From NCBI GenBank assembly GCA_030141605.1, contig JAQGDQ010000031.1:1-62000 (forward strand): a stretch of DNA of 62,000 nucleotides. Direction: 5' to 3'. The notes under the pieces were generated by a model. That model worked only from the letters and a program-made list of their open reading frames with translations. It was not told where the DNA came from and made no database searches. Positions 48,337 through 60,690 of this stretch are shown here, piece after piece (the first letter of the stretch is position 1; every line of letters starts with the position of its first letter). The translations under genes were made by a program, and so were the position numbers. This DNA comes from Tubiluchus corallicola. Taxonomy: Eukaryota; Priapulida; Priapulimorpha; Priapulimorphida; Tubiluchidae.

Positions 48337-51142
48337 TATAATAATAATAGTAATTATGATAATAATAATAATGATAATGATTTGCAACTACTCTGTGTCT
48401 AAGAAATTAAAAACTTCTAAATGCGGTGAAGAATTACAAAATAATGCAAATACTAGTTGAATTAAATCAGAAGTCTTGCATATTTATTCTAATTATTTAT
48501 TAAAGTGCAACTAAGGAATTGAAATTTATCCAAGAACTTGCCATAGCATCACGTGTGATTACACTTGTCTTCATTATCATCATCATCACCATCATCGTAA
48601 TGATCAGTTGTTTAGTAACATGATAGTTTAATTAATTCTAACATTTAATGCATTGTTGTTGTTGGTTCAACAAATATTTATTTAAATTTATAAAATTTAA
48701 TTGCAATAAGACAAATTATAAAAATCCCAGAAATTGGTAATTTCACAAAATAAAGTTTAAAATTACAAATCTTCTAAAAGACACTGAAAACAGGAATTAA
48801 TAAAAAATAATCAATGATTAATTAATCAATAAATCAAAAAAAAATTCATAACGTAAAGATAAACAAATAAAACAAGAATTTAAATACCAAAATAATAAGC
48901 AGATATAAAATTCAAAATTCATACTGCAATTTAAATTATCTTAATTAAAGGCATAAAATGTTAGATACTCCCGAAGGGCTTTCAGATATTTTTACATATC
49001 AAGCACAGGGTGGCAGCACTTTCTAAATCAGTCCCCTACAGAAATCTGTGGACAGGCAAGAATCAATAAAAACAAGATAGCTAGTGAAAAAAATATGAAA
49101 ATTATAATTAGTCTTACTGCTGAGATACTTACACAAATTTAAAAAATATACGTACTTGTCTTTTTCAAGCTGTACTGTATTTTCTTTTACCCATAAATCA
49201 GGTTCACCGTATTTTGGAGGATTTGCAGTCGGATCGTATTTGAGCACCCGTAACATCGGAGCAATTGTGGCCATATCCTTTACAACATCTTCGGGTATTG
49301 CACCAACCCATTTTGTTAATGCATCTAGGTTTACTGGTTTAATTACCTGATCGCTGCTACGTTCCGTTCTGAGAAAGAAAAAACACTTTATATCATGGGA
49401 CATCGTTTGTAGTATCGTATGCATGTAATGTTCTCCAGAGTTGACTACATATGTAAAACATTTAGTGATATCTGTAGTATATCATTTAGGCCTAACTAAT
49501 GCAATTCATCTTTATTAATTTTTTATTGAGGCCAAAAAGATTTTCAAAAGAATTAAAAATGTTGCTTAAATAAGTAACTTACAGATTTACTTAAATTAGC
49601 AAATTTATTTAAGTTGTTTTTAGTTTGAGCATCAGATATTGACAGACCTAGAACTGCAATTTAACGGGTGGATGCACAGATGTGTACTAAAGAAGTTATG
49701 TTAAAGAAACAAGTTGCGTAACAATTATTTCGAAATCTAAAAATGGTGATATGCAAATCTTTCAAAACGAAAAGTTGTGGGTACAAATTACAGTCCCTCA
49801 GCAAAGTAACATATCACAAGTGCCACCAACAAGAGTAATTTAACAGCAAGACCAGTCTTACTGAAATGCGGTTAACTTTTTAGCTATTGTACTAAAAAAT
49901 TATTAAGCCTATGATACACCAAAGCATTCATTGTCTTCGAGTCTCTATGTTATTCGCAGAAAAACAAAATGGCCGATACCCCATTTATTTTTGCAGTGCT
50001 TTCTTTTTTTATATTATTTACTTGAATGATAATTTGCAGGCTCAGTCATCATTGGTTGATTGAGGAGCACATGCTGGATGCCAGATGCTCAAAAACAGGA
50101 TAGGGCTTCCAATGTTTGGCTTCTCGGGTCTGCTGCCAAAATCTTTAGTTTCGTCAGCCATTAACATTATATATGTTCTTTCTCGCTTCCAGATGCTGGA
50201 CACAGACACCGGACGCTGGACACTTTAGTGTATCAGGCTTTATTTAGATGATTTGCAAAACTTCACATTTGCAAAAAAAATTCTATTTACTGACATGCTC
50301 GGAATTTGTAAAAGTAATTACTTTGATAGTGAAACTCCCCCTGCCTTTCCTACTTGTTCCTCGTGATGTAGAACTGTATCGTTCCATGGGATATCGAGAA
50401 AATGCAGGATCTTTTTCAAGTTTTTCTCAGGATGTAGCACTAGTTGTTCGTACCACACTGGCAAGCACCGCGCAGTGCCCACTTCAATACACTGTTCATA
50501 CATGGCTTGAACCGCTTGGTTCCACCTGGTCAAGCACTGGCGATAACTTTTTAAATCAAACCCGGTGATGGTTACTTGTCGCATTATGATCGAATGCACA
50601 GTAGCACGTCCATCGCGAATCATCAGAATGTATTTCGAGTTCGGAAACATCTCAGCGAGATATGCCGCCGACTTCAACATAAAAGGGTCCTTATTGCAAA
50701 GCCGCGGCGCCGCCTCTCCGTGCTTTGCAATCACTTCTAATATGAAAGCAGCTATGGCATCATTAATAACATTCGGCGTTAGGCCAGCTTCTTCCAGCCG
50801 CCATGCTTCCTTCTGCGACTTGTACCACTGGCTTCGCATACCCAAAATACGAGGAATGATTCTTGTTTCTTCACCGCAACGTACCATCGGGTGAGCGTCC
50901 AACATTACTCGCATCAGCGTCGTACCGCTTCTCGGCACTCCACCTATAAAAATTAAAGGCATGTCTCGGTGGTATGTGTACTGTTTCTGCTGACTGTCGT
51001 ATACGACTTTCACAGGGTCTTTGGGTACCATGATGTGTGCCGGCCGATTCTCGCATGGAATGAAACCGGAAAACACGACTAGTAGCACGCACACGCACGA
51101 GATAACTACGTAGAAAAAAGTCCGCAACATTCCGGTCCTCAT
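47854..51142 (-). CDS. TPST: Tyrosylprotein sulfotransferase (TPST), 3 exons
   Basis: Golgi type II enzyme that moves sulfate from PAPS to tyrosines of secreted and membrane proteins. Exon 1 51142-50322: short cytosolic N-terminus, signal anchor ~7-27, then the 5'-PAPS loop [14 protein letters not shown] (residues ~65-78), the [12 protein letters not shown] segment with the catalytic Glu, and the 3'-phosphate motif [11 protein letters not shown]. Exon 2 starts 49368 and completes [14 protein letters not shown], then [10 protein letters not shown] and [15 protein letters not shown], all family-typical. Two ends fit the phase. Donor at 49155 (GTACGT) joined to 47977-47854 gives 385 residues, close to the family's 370-377, with a basic tail. 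Donor at 49132 (GTAAGT, stronger) joined to 47977-47760 gives 424 residues. The catalytic part is secure; the C-terminus is not. Confidence 0.9.
48184..48380. repeat. (AAT)n microsatellite in TPST intron
   Basis: About 195 bases of AAT with GAT interruptions at both sides. Poly-Tyr, poly-Asn and poly-Ile ORFs here are repeat artefacts. Confidence 0.97.
49156..49368 (-). CDS. TPST: TPST exon 2
   Basis: Acceptor TTTCTTTCTCAG, phase 2 in. Reads [19 protein letters not shown] to VQLEKD. May extend to 49133 if the GTAAGT donor is used. Confidence 0.9.
49370..50321 (-). other. TPST: TPST intron 1
   Basis: 0.95 kb, AT-rich, no further structure recognised. The plus-strand ORF 50248-50568 is antisense to exon 1. 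Confidence 0.6.
50322..51142 (-). CDS. TPST: TPST exon 1: signal anchor and catalytic core
   Basis: 273 codons plus two bases to a GTAATT donor. The ATG at 51142 is chosen because a short basic segment (MRTGMLR) and a ~20-residue hydrophobic anchor follow at once, as in the family. Ends GGVSLSK, the known junction before ERS.DQVIKP. GC-richer than its surroundings. Confidence 0.95.
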
Positions 51143-51199
51143 CTTTAAGTCTTCCGACTAACGAAAACAACCTCTTTAAATGGAAAGCAGTGACTTCAC

Positions 51200-54100
51200 A
51201 ATAGTATCACACAGTCATTCTGTGCACTTTAAATTCTCGCCGCCAGATGTCAGGAATGACCTGCCTTAGCTGCATCTGAAATCACAGACATTTTATGAAC
51301 ACGAGAAAAATTGGTAATTTAGGCAAGGCATTTGCAGAAACCAAAACATTTCAAAGCAATGATAAAATCAGAAACAATAGATTTTGCCCCAAAACAAAAC
51401 AGACAATACATAAAGCAGGAAAACATGATAGGCTTAATAATGATAATTAACATGTGGAGAGGCTTTAATATAGAGGAAATGCAGAATTTTTTAAAAAAAA
51501 TTTCCTCTGAATCTGTTTGCCTGCCTATCCTGTTAACATTGCATTGTGTCTTGTCTTGAAATGCAAATATGTTGCATATTGATTTGTTTATTAATAAAAT
51601 GCTGTTTAAACCAATGATAATAATATATAAAGCTCAGGGGGAAATTTGACTGCCTAGTTATAATTAGATCTATTTCATTATTTTACACAAGCAAGCTACT
51701 ATTGTATAACAGTAAAGCGCACTGCTTGTAAAATACTTTGAAAGCTTGTCATATACCCACAAATAATTCATTAATAAACTGTCAAGGATTATGATCATAA
51801 ATGCTAAAATGTGAAACTGGGCAGAGGGCACACAGACATCCATTACGCAATGCATTATGACAAAAGGATATTATTATACAGACCTCACTGACTGTTACAT
51901 AACTCCAGATCTATTAAGTTAGCAGGAGTCAGGAATAAAATCCCTCGACATAGTCCATAATATGCTTTCTCTGCTGAGTCTCTATAATGCAATAAGCTGG
52001 TTTTGATCTATACTTAGAAGCCCCTCATCATACAACTGATCTTGTATGGGTTTAGCTGTGTGCAACATGGATATTAATGACGTCAGACTGGGCTATAGAT
52101 AGAAGTACTCAGATGGAAGATCCTAGAATTAACATGACTGCTAATGCAGTCTTACCCCTCTTAGAAATGGTCAGTACAACACAACTCAGATAATATATTT
52201 ATGACTCCCGCCTAAAGAAAAACTAATAGTAGTAATGTTTTCAGTAAGTTATGTATATATGTAGTAGTGGTAGTGGTAATGGTAGAGGTAGAAGTAGTGG
52301 TCGTGGTCGTGGCAGCGACAGCAGCAGCAGTAGTAAAAATCTTATTTATTGTAGAACTATAGAAAAGAGCGACTTCAGCCATTGGCTATTTCCAGACGGA
52401 TTAAAGAAAATAAAACAAAATTTAAAATTCCAAAACAAAGCACACAATATAATGAGAAATTCAGAACACATTTTACAGCGCACTGTCTGCGTGAGTTCAT
52501 ATTTCAACAATTATTTACATGTATGTATGAGCCTTACACATTTACCTCGAAAAGAAAAAACATAATACCTGTTATACTAGAGTTACTCATTGATATTAAG
52601 CATTCACTCTTCTCCAATGTATTTTAGCAAGATAACTGCTTCATCATTAAACTGTAAAAAACAAATAAATTAAACAAGTTCAATCTATGCCAAGATTAGT
52701 TCACTATTATAAGAATTTTAGCAGGTTACACATAAAGCAGAGTTTTAATGCAAGCTAACCAGGTTTATATTAACTGGTGGCGATTAACTCAGCAGTTTTC
52801 AACAGTTGTTTTATTTGTCTGGTAGCTCTATAGTGAAGGCAATTATGTTGCGGAAACGCTTTTTAGAAAAATACCTTTAGCCTAATAACAGTTATTATTT
52901 CTCTTCTAATGGGTGATAGATGACCGAATGTTTTTTTGGGTAAACTTTTCCTTTAACATTAACGCTTAGGTTTAGTTTATTCATACATTTCATCAACACG
53001 TGACATGATTATAAACAATTAATAAAGCTTATAGTACACTACAACAAACAAAATCGTTTTACACTATCCTCAGTAGTTATACAAGTAACAATGAAATATC
53101 TGATGGAAAAAAAGAATTTTTTTTCGGCTTATTGTATCATTCGTCGTAATAACAATAATTATGTAATATGCTGCAGAGTCCTTGAAAGTCAAAGCTTGTA
53201 AGAGAGACTCTGACAGTGAAACAGAGATTAGTTAGTGCAAAGAGAAGAGGATCAACTTGCTAGTAGAGACAATGAAAAGAGGAGAGTGAAGGACGAAAAG
53301 AGAGGTAATGGTGATGATTGAACTTTTTCATGAACAGAACTTAAATTAATATGATATAACTTTCTCATTTACATTACCATTTCACTTTTTATTTAACACT
53401 AACATTTTTCATTAACAGTTTATAAGACGCTAAGTGTACAGGTACGGCAATAATAAGAAAAGTCAATGAACACCTACACAACAGAAACACCAGAAATAAA
53501 AGATTAGTCTATATTTAGACTGATGACAAGCGGAATAGATGAAATTGCTTTCACTTTGGAAGACTTGACATTATTGTCGTGTCTCCAATGCCAATAGCTG
53601 TAGGAAGAAACCTGTAGAAATAATAGCAACACAAATAACCAAGACAGATGGAAAAAGAAAGAAATGAAAGTAAATTATAGTAAAACGTGATGTCGGGTCA
53701 TTACTCGTCAGCTGTGAGCCGGAAAAGAAGAAAAGAATTTTGTTAGTTTTAGCACGGGCCCTAAAACTTAAATAGGAAGCGCGCTGAATCGCATGTAAAC
53801 TAAAATAGCCCACGCGGGGCAAATAAATTTTTGTCGAAGGAAAATCTATGTGAATTTCATTCTAGAAGCAAAATGTGCTCGCTTGTAACGACGAAACTGT
53901 TATAGACGGTAAGAATGGTAACAGCAGTACATTGGTAAAATTCACAAAACTGAACTAGCCAAAGAACCGGCCTCTAAAGCTACTAGATATTAGTACTTCT
54001 GAGAGAGGTTTTGAGGTGAAAGGGAGCGCATAACAAAATCACAAATTTCTGTTTGTTAATGCTAGTGCAGTGTTTGTTCATAAGTTATGTGCATGTATAC

Positions 54101-55080
54101 TAGTGTATGCGTATATGCATAATGTTTATACATATGTGAAAAACATTGTTAAACAGCATACGTATGACGTTTGTGTTACAAAGCTTATTCGAAAAATCAT
54201 TGTAATGGATTACTTACTAGTTAGTTAAGATTATTACTACTAAAATTACTATGCAATGACAGCTATGCGTGTCCAGAATAATAAAAAAAATTGCAGTAAT
54301 GGCTGTTAAATATTAAAATGAGTGTTCAAATTATGTTTGATTTGTGTCTACGTTACATTTCTGTGTCTGTAAGATTTGAAATCAGAAGTGAAGTGTGGTC
54401 CAGATGCAGACGGGTTCCTACAACTGTCATTTTGCCAGCGCTCATGCACGCACATATTGCGATTGCAGAGAGGATAAGGTTGTAAGTGAGACCAAATTCA
54501 TAAAAAAGATGCACTCTATTATTAAACGATTCGAGCTTAATAAGCAATGCGCTAAACTTAATACATTTGCAGCTTCCTGTACATTTATCAAGTTCGCTGT
54601 GTGGTGCTTATGCAATTAAATAAGTAAGAAGGCGAGCATCTCGTTAAGCAGGGAATGAGAAGCCATTTGTGTAATAACGTCACAAAGCCATACACAAGCC
54701 CTAAAGTGCAGCATGGCAGGTAGATTTATATTATCTATTATATCACTGCCTCAAGCACGTGGTGACTGTACAAAAGCATGAATGAATAAGTATTCCTGTG
54801 TACAGAATTACATGCACAGTTACAGTTGCTAAGTGATTGGAGAATAGCTCTGATAATATGTTTATTAAATTATCACTGCCATAATTATAATCATCACAAT
54901 TGCATGTATGATAAAACGAGCGTACGTAACGATGGTGACAATTATATTCGAATATTCCACGTTCCATACACGACACAATCAATAAAAACAATTTTATTAA
55001 ATCGACACTACTATCTATGTTAGTAGGTAATGAAAGAAATACCTTAGAAATTGTTAACAATCACTTCACACCCTAGGGAA
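51200..55080. other. Intergenic upstream of TPST
   Basis: No gene recognised. A degenerate GTAGTGG-type triplet run (about 52258-52335) makes a Gly/Ser/Arg ORF that I do not accept as coding. Confidence 0.6.
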
Positions 55081-55090
55081 ATAAATTTGG

Positions 55091-55123
55091 AATAAGGCTG
55101 GCCAAGAATGGCTCAGCCTTATT
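55091..55123. other. Stable hairpin 1
   Basis: AATAAGGCTG/CAGCCTTATT (10 bp) extended inward by GCCA/TGGC with one bulged T and an AGAA loop: about 14 paired bases in 33. Confidence 0.85.
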
Positions 55124-55171
55124 GTTTGCTGAGACAGCGAAAGGTCTGTTGGCATGTAGGTATACAATGGA

Positions 55172-55250
55172 AAAGTAACGAACAGATATCATTTCTCAAC
55201 GTTCTGTTCGTTACTTTACTTGATGAAGGCCTCGGAGGTTGAAACGTTGC
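55172..55250 (+). other. Hairpin 2 with hammerhead-like core
   Basis: Perfect 15-bp inverted repeat (55172-55186 with 55203-55217, 16-base loop). It is followed by TGATGA (55221-55226), a GGCC/GGTT stem-loop and GAAAC (55241-55245). CAACG at 55197-55201 can pair with CGTTG at 55245-55249, giving the order stem III, cleavage-type GUU, stem I, (C)UGAUGA, stem II, GAAA of a hammerhead ribozyme. But the first core base is U instead of C and stem I is poor, so at best it is a decayed copy, such as those carried by Penelope-like retroelements. Confidence 0.35.
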
Positions 55251-55324
55251 GAAATTATTCCTTAAAATGCTTCTTTCCTTCCAACAGATGTCGCTACATT
55301 GTAAATAATATACCAGAACCAGCC

Positions 55325-55452
55325 AGCATTGTTTACAACGTTGGTGTCGCCATCTACTAAAATTATTATTGAACTAAATTATATACCTTATACCAGTCAG
55401 CATTGTTTACAACGATGGTGTCGCCATCTACTAAAATTATTATTGAACTAAT
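55325..55452. repeat. Tandem duplication, ~55-bp segment twice
   Basis: AGCATTGTTTACAACG...GGTGTCGCCATCTACTAAAATTATTATTGAACTAA occurs at about 55325-55377 and 55399-55451, with one mismatch and a ~75-bp offset. Confidence 0.9.
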
Positions 55453-55906
55453 GTAAGTTAATGTACCTTTAAAGTAGGGTAAATGTGGCTTCTTTTTGAG
55501 AAGAACAGAACTGAACAAAAGCCACACTGAATCATCTGTGATACATATTTTACTTAACAATTTCACGTATATACATAGTGCTTATTTAACTTTGGCATTT
55601 GTTCTTTCTACCATACAGCATACCGAATTTCTATCAGGAGCTACTCATTTACGCACATGTGCAATTATACAAGGCGAAAATGATTAATCAAATGTTGTCA
55701 AACGTCTTGCAACAACGTTCCACATGTGTGATTGAATTGGTAATAAAGACGCCGCTATTTCCTGCTAGTTGCAACTATACGACCATTGAGCAACTATATA
55801 CGCTGTACTGCTCTGCTAAATATCTTGCTTTATTCACAACAATATTCTATAATGTATGATGCAACTGCGTATGTGTATTTATGCGTGCGTCATTACAAAC
55901 GTGAGT

Positions 55907-56790
55907 AACAATGCTGATAACATTGCCTTTCTGTTAGGGACAGGTAAACACTTACGTGAAATTCTTAAAATCCGTGAAAAATATGGTATAGAACGGTTTT
56001 CTCACCTAATCCTAACAAAACATGGCTTCTTTATTTAGACAAAAATTTTAGTGGGGGGGGGGGGTGAAATCCGTTTTTGCGGTAAACGGCTGATCTGGAA
56101 ACAGACTGTTAAGTATTTAGGTTGTGATAGGGTGAACAGCGATGATTTTCTTACTGATGTTTCAAGGTTAAAAAAATTCTTGATTCGATGACTAATATTC
56201 CATCAAGTATGCGGGTGGGGGCATAATCGTAATGACATTTAGCAGCTAAGACTCTGGTCAATACATATTATCTACCAATTTTGTTATACGGATACGAAAT
56301 TGGCGGTATATCAAACAATGAAGTTAATGCCATTAGGGTAAAATGGAACACTGCTTTTACGAAAAATATTGCGTTTCACACAAAATTGGAAGCGTCAAAT
56401 TATAAATGTGTTTTTGCGGCACAACGCCTGCGAATTATTTAATAGATAGACATAAATTAAACTTTTGAGAAAAAAATCTAGCACGTTGAGAATTCCAAAG
56501 TTATACTGCTATGTAAATAATAGTCAAGTAAATTTAAGATTAAAATATGGTTGTACTGCACATCTAAACGAACATTTAAAAAGTTAAAGGTAGAGAACTC
56601 ATTTAAGGATTATGGTTTAAGATATCTGTTACAGATTCTTGCAACACCGTATATTGTAATAAAATTATATGAGTACTGAACAGAGTGTGAATATTGCAAG
56701 GTTGAATTTCTGACTTTACTAACTTCCCATTATCTATTTTACTAACATCCTGTTATCTCTGCCAGCTGTGTATTTTTATACGAAATAAAT
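55907..56790 (+). pseudogene. LINE reverse-transcriptase fragment, degenerate
   Basis: Broken frames read in order as the end of a non-LTR retrotransposon RT: NADNIAFLLGTGKHLREILK (ADD catalytic box decayed to ADN) with EKYGIE after it, then WKQTVKYLGCDRVNSDDF, then LAAKTLVNTYYLPILLYGYE and NYKCVFAAQRLRII before a stop at ~56442. At least two frameshifts and several stops separate the pieces. Sequence to ~56790 may be its 3' part. Clade not determined. Confidence 0.75.
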
Positions 56791-56814
56791 TAATAATATT
56801 TTACTATACTGATA

Positions 56815-56930
56815 TGCTATATATAATATAGTATATATATTATACATATATATACATTATAGTATATATATATAAAACAACAACAACAACAACAATAATA
56901 ATAATAATAAGAAGAAGAAGAATAAGATGA
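56815..56930. repeat. Compound AT/AAC/AAT/AAG microsatellite
   Basis: A TATA-rich run followed by AAC, AAT and AAG triplets, a smaller version of the arrangement at 37412-37628. Sits just after the LINE fragment, possibly grown from its tail. Confidence 0.9.
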
Positions 56931-58780
56931 CGGATAATTATATGATAATATAATGTCCAACAGCATAAAGACATAGTAGTTAACGGGCTACATATAGAAT
57001 AAATAATTAGTTATTTTAATGCTGTTAATTTGTCAAGAGCAATGTACTGTCAGTTAACCAATTCAACAATCTCAGAAGTGACAAACCGTAATGGCCGCGC
57101 AGTCGCTTGCTCAAATCTCGGGAAATCACGTTTCCAAATTTGTTACAGACTCGGTTATTTTCGTTACTAGCAGAGACGTAACCAGAAGAACTACTAAGTC
57201 TTAATTGGTGATACATTGCAGAGAAACTTCACACGAAGCGATCAATATCCGCAGTTCGTCCGCTTATCAAGACAGAAATCTAAAACCGACACCTAGTTGA
57301 CGAAGACTAATGAATGGATAAAAAACACCTTCACCAAGCCGAACTGATGAAATGAGCTGAATCCTCGCCTGCATCGTGGAAAAGAAGGTCAAGGAAGGAC
57401 TAATACGATGAAAGTCAGGAAGTTTTCAGCTGATGATTAAACTGGCGCGTGATAAGAACGTTTCCGCACGATGTGGGGGCAGTGACTAATTAAGTGACTA
57501 ATTAAGGTTCTACCACATTAATAATCGCATTATGAATTAAAATGATGATTATATCGAACAGTTGCGGCCTTTATAAATTATAGCATAGACCTCAAAGTGA
57601 GGTTATTATACTAAGTTGCTAAATTGGTAGAATTCTCAAGTCTAAATTTAGTTAAAATTCTTTAAGTTTTCTCCGTGTAAAAAACAAGATGAACGAGACC
57701 TTAGACTGCGCGAATATTTTTTTTTCATGAACCAAAATCAAGAAAAATGCCCGAAGAATACGTGGCTCTCGAATGTTTAGATGTTATTTTGAACACGATA
57801 ACAGGTTAGTTGAGAAGAGAATTGAATTCACACACTGAATCTAACGCAGGGAAAAATCGTTTAGGAAATGATTACTATTAAAACTGATTGAAGCTAAAGC
57901 TTCAGTGGCTTCAACAAACTGCATTAGACAACTATTTAATCTGAGCAGAGATCCGGATTAATTTAATAAAAGCTGTCGATGTCGTCATGGCAACGAGTCT
58001 GGTCTTATGACACCTCGCTAAACAATGAGTGAAGAGTAAAAAGCTGAGTTTCTTTGTTTAATTTTATTTACGTTATTGTGGCTTAAAATGGTGAAAAATA
58101 TTCTGAATTTCTGAGGCAACTTGGGTACTCATCCCCCTGGTGCCGTGTCCGGCTGTGTGAAGCGACGCGGCAAAATTCGAGCGGCAACGGCCACACAGAA
58201 ATGATGTATTTTTACATAAAAATCATTACAGCTAAGCCCATTATTAACGAACCAACAAACATTAGACTACTTTCAGTTACACTGCGTAGTTCTGTAGTAA
58301 TTCAGCTGTCTAGTGAGTTATAATACATAAACTTCCGTTTATGGACAAAAAATAACAAGATAAGGCTATTGGTAAAATGCGGCAAAATAAATAGCGGATC
58401 TAAAACACTACCCAGAATAGTTCCAGATATTACTCGACGGTAATTAGAGAATGTAGATCCTACAAATATACGTTGTATACGATTTGACACAAAAACGTTT
58501 TGCTATTACATCAGGTTACCTGAAATACCCTAACTCTGTAAGTTTGCTAATAATTTAGTATGAACAATTAGACGATATCATCAAATGCTAGAGTGTAGTG
58601 TATAATATACTACATCGATTCTACTTCCAGTATCAACGCCGGATGATTTAATCTCTTTATTCGCAATTGAAAACTAAATGTTCATAGTAAAAATCGAAAC
58701 AAAAGAGACTTTGCAAACTGCCTATCGAAAATTTATTTACTAACTGATTTGCCTGCTTTCTATTGAAGGGAAAAAGTCTA
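56931..58780. other. Intergenic, nothing recognised
   Basis: AT-rich, with a short GC-rich patch at 58125-58198. No coding frame or RNA gene could be supported. Confidence 0.55.
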
Positions 58781-58787
58781 ATTAAAG

Positions 58788-58987
58788 GTGAAGGACAGCA
58801 GGCGATGAGCCGTCCCGAAGGGTTTCTCTAGGCTCCCGTGAAGGACAGCAGGCGATAAGCCGTCCCGAAGGGTTTCTCTAGGCTCCCGTGAAGGACAGTA
58901 GGCGATAAGCCGTCCCGAAGGGTTTCTCTAGGCTCCCGTGAAGGACAGCAGGCGATAAGCCGTCCCGAAGGGTTTCTCTAGGCTCCC
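58788..58987. repeat. 50-bp tandem array, 4 units
   Basis: Four near-identical 50-bp units beginning GTGAAGGACAGCAGGCGATA, containing CCGTCCCGAAGGG and ending TCTCTAGGCTCCC; only 2 positions vary. GC-rich against an AT-rich background. On the minus strand each unit can fold AGCC...GGCT around CCCTTCGGG, a cUUCGg-type loop. Confidence 0.96.
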
Positions 58988-58989
58988 GA

Positions 58990-60270
58990 ATATGCCGCAT
59001 GACTGTCCGCTACGCACTATTTGGCACACACCGCCCACCAGGAGGCATCCTACCTGCCAGGCTGTCAACATATTCCATCACAAGAAACTCTGAATCTGAA
59101 TACATATGTATACTCCCACACAAGCCTTTTGAGTTTTTGTATAAATGACAAATATAGTTTCGCACGAGTGAAATACTTTAGCACTGTCTTTGGACTAAAC
59201 TAACCGATCAATACCATATCAGAGCTAACTGTACGTACACAACTTCCTCTATGCCTATATGATATTATACATTATTAAAAATTACCTTTGATGCAAACTT
59301 CTCAGGAAACATTTGTTGCGGAAACACACTTGAATATCAAAGGCATGCAACAGATGCCTAGCTATACATATATACCTCCTACCATGTGCGCCTGCGGCCT
59401 ACGTAAATTTACAAGAAGCTTTGTTACACTTCTATTCATGAACGGTTGGGTAGTTAGTTATCATAGCTACAACAAATACTACACCACCACTATTTGAATG
59501 CAGCCGCTACATATAAACGAACACAATTGACAATGGTTCAATATTTCAAACAGCCAGACACTGCCAATGGTAATAGAAACGTATTCACTTCTGTAATATT
59601 TTATCACATACCCCCCCCTCCCCAATTATACAGACACAGAAACGTTAAGTAAAATGCCTTCATTCAATCGCATTCAACATCCTCATATAAATTACCACAA
59701 TAAATTATGATGGTAATGTCTAATAGGCATAATACATGTTTTGTAGAAATCATGTACAATCCTTATTTGTTTGTAAATTAACCACCGCAGCCAATATAGT
59801 GCAGTGGATGCATCAGCAGTTTTTAATATTTGCATTACAATTTCATGTTTGTAACCATCACATTTGTACAGCAAATAAAGATTAGTTAAGATAAGCAACT
59901 GTACGCACAATTAACCATGTCGAGAACCTTTAAGCACAAAAACTCACGGCCATTTATGTAACTCGTTCTACTGAATTATTCCCGATTAATGGACGCAAGA
60001 GGCAATTTTCTACTTGCGTTTGTTTATGGCAAATGAAAACGGATAAATCCGGTCGTCCGCTCAGATTACGCGCGCAATTTAGCTCTAATTGCAGTGACTG
60101 CCGCTGTATAATAAAGCGCTCTGTCTTGCACAAAAAGGTCAGAAACACAGGATAAAAATATAATCATCCACTTTCTTCTGAAATTCAAACAAAAACTTTC
60201 TTAACCGGGTTTCCTAACTTGCAAAAAAAATTTGAGCCTAACCGTCACGCAGAGAAATTTCATTGGGTAA
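58990..60270. other. Intergenic, nothing recognised
   Basis: Short ORFs without recognisable product; two poly(C)-containing stretches only. Confidence 0.55.
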
Positions 60271-60274
60271 ATGT

Positions 60275-60690
60275 TGATTTGATTTGATTTACTACTTTAT
60301 TTCAAACATAAGTTCACAGCGCGAAAGACATCATATAAAAATTATAAATAAAAGTACACTAAAATACAAAAAATGTGAAAGGAATGTGAACACAGCTTAA
60401 CTTGAAGCCTCCTCCAATATAATTGCTATTTTAGAGAAAGATTTTCTTTCAGCACACGTTGAAGTATTTTATTGCAGCCAATTGTTTTTTGGTATGCTAT
60501 TTTGTTATTATTATTACGTATCACTGTATGTACATTGCTTTTTGTAAGAAATAAATCAAATATATAAATGTATAATATTATATACATTGCATAATATACA
60601 TATATCGAATGTAAGTGAACACATCTTAGCTTGAAGACCCCTATAAAATTATTGCTATACATTTGTACATATAAGTCTATCATTCTCTAT
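60275..60690 (-). mobile_element. LINE-like 3' tail (minus orientation), tentative
   Basis: On the minus strand the stretch ends GAAATAAAGTAGTAAATC followed by AAATC repeats, the same kind of ending as at 29213-29260. A ~45-bp segment (TGAACACAnCTTAnCTTGAAG...) occurs twice, at ~60387 and ~60616. No clear RT domain. Confidence 0.4.

Noticed and set aside
48163-48402. Poly-Tyr, poly-Asn and poly-Ile ORFs
   Set aside because: Translations of the AAT microsatellite in the TPST intron.
50318-50894. Plus-strand ORFs over TPST exon 1
   Set aside because: Shadows of the strongly conserved minus-strand sulfotransferase frame.
52251-52565. Gly/Ser/Arg-rich ORF
   Set aside because: Its first third is a degenerate GTAGTGG triplet run and the remainder is not protein-like.
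58125-58198. GC-rich patch as an RNA gene
   Set aside because: No cloverleaf or Pol III boxes could be arranged; left as unexplained composition.
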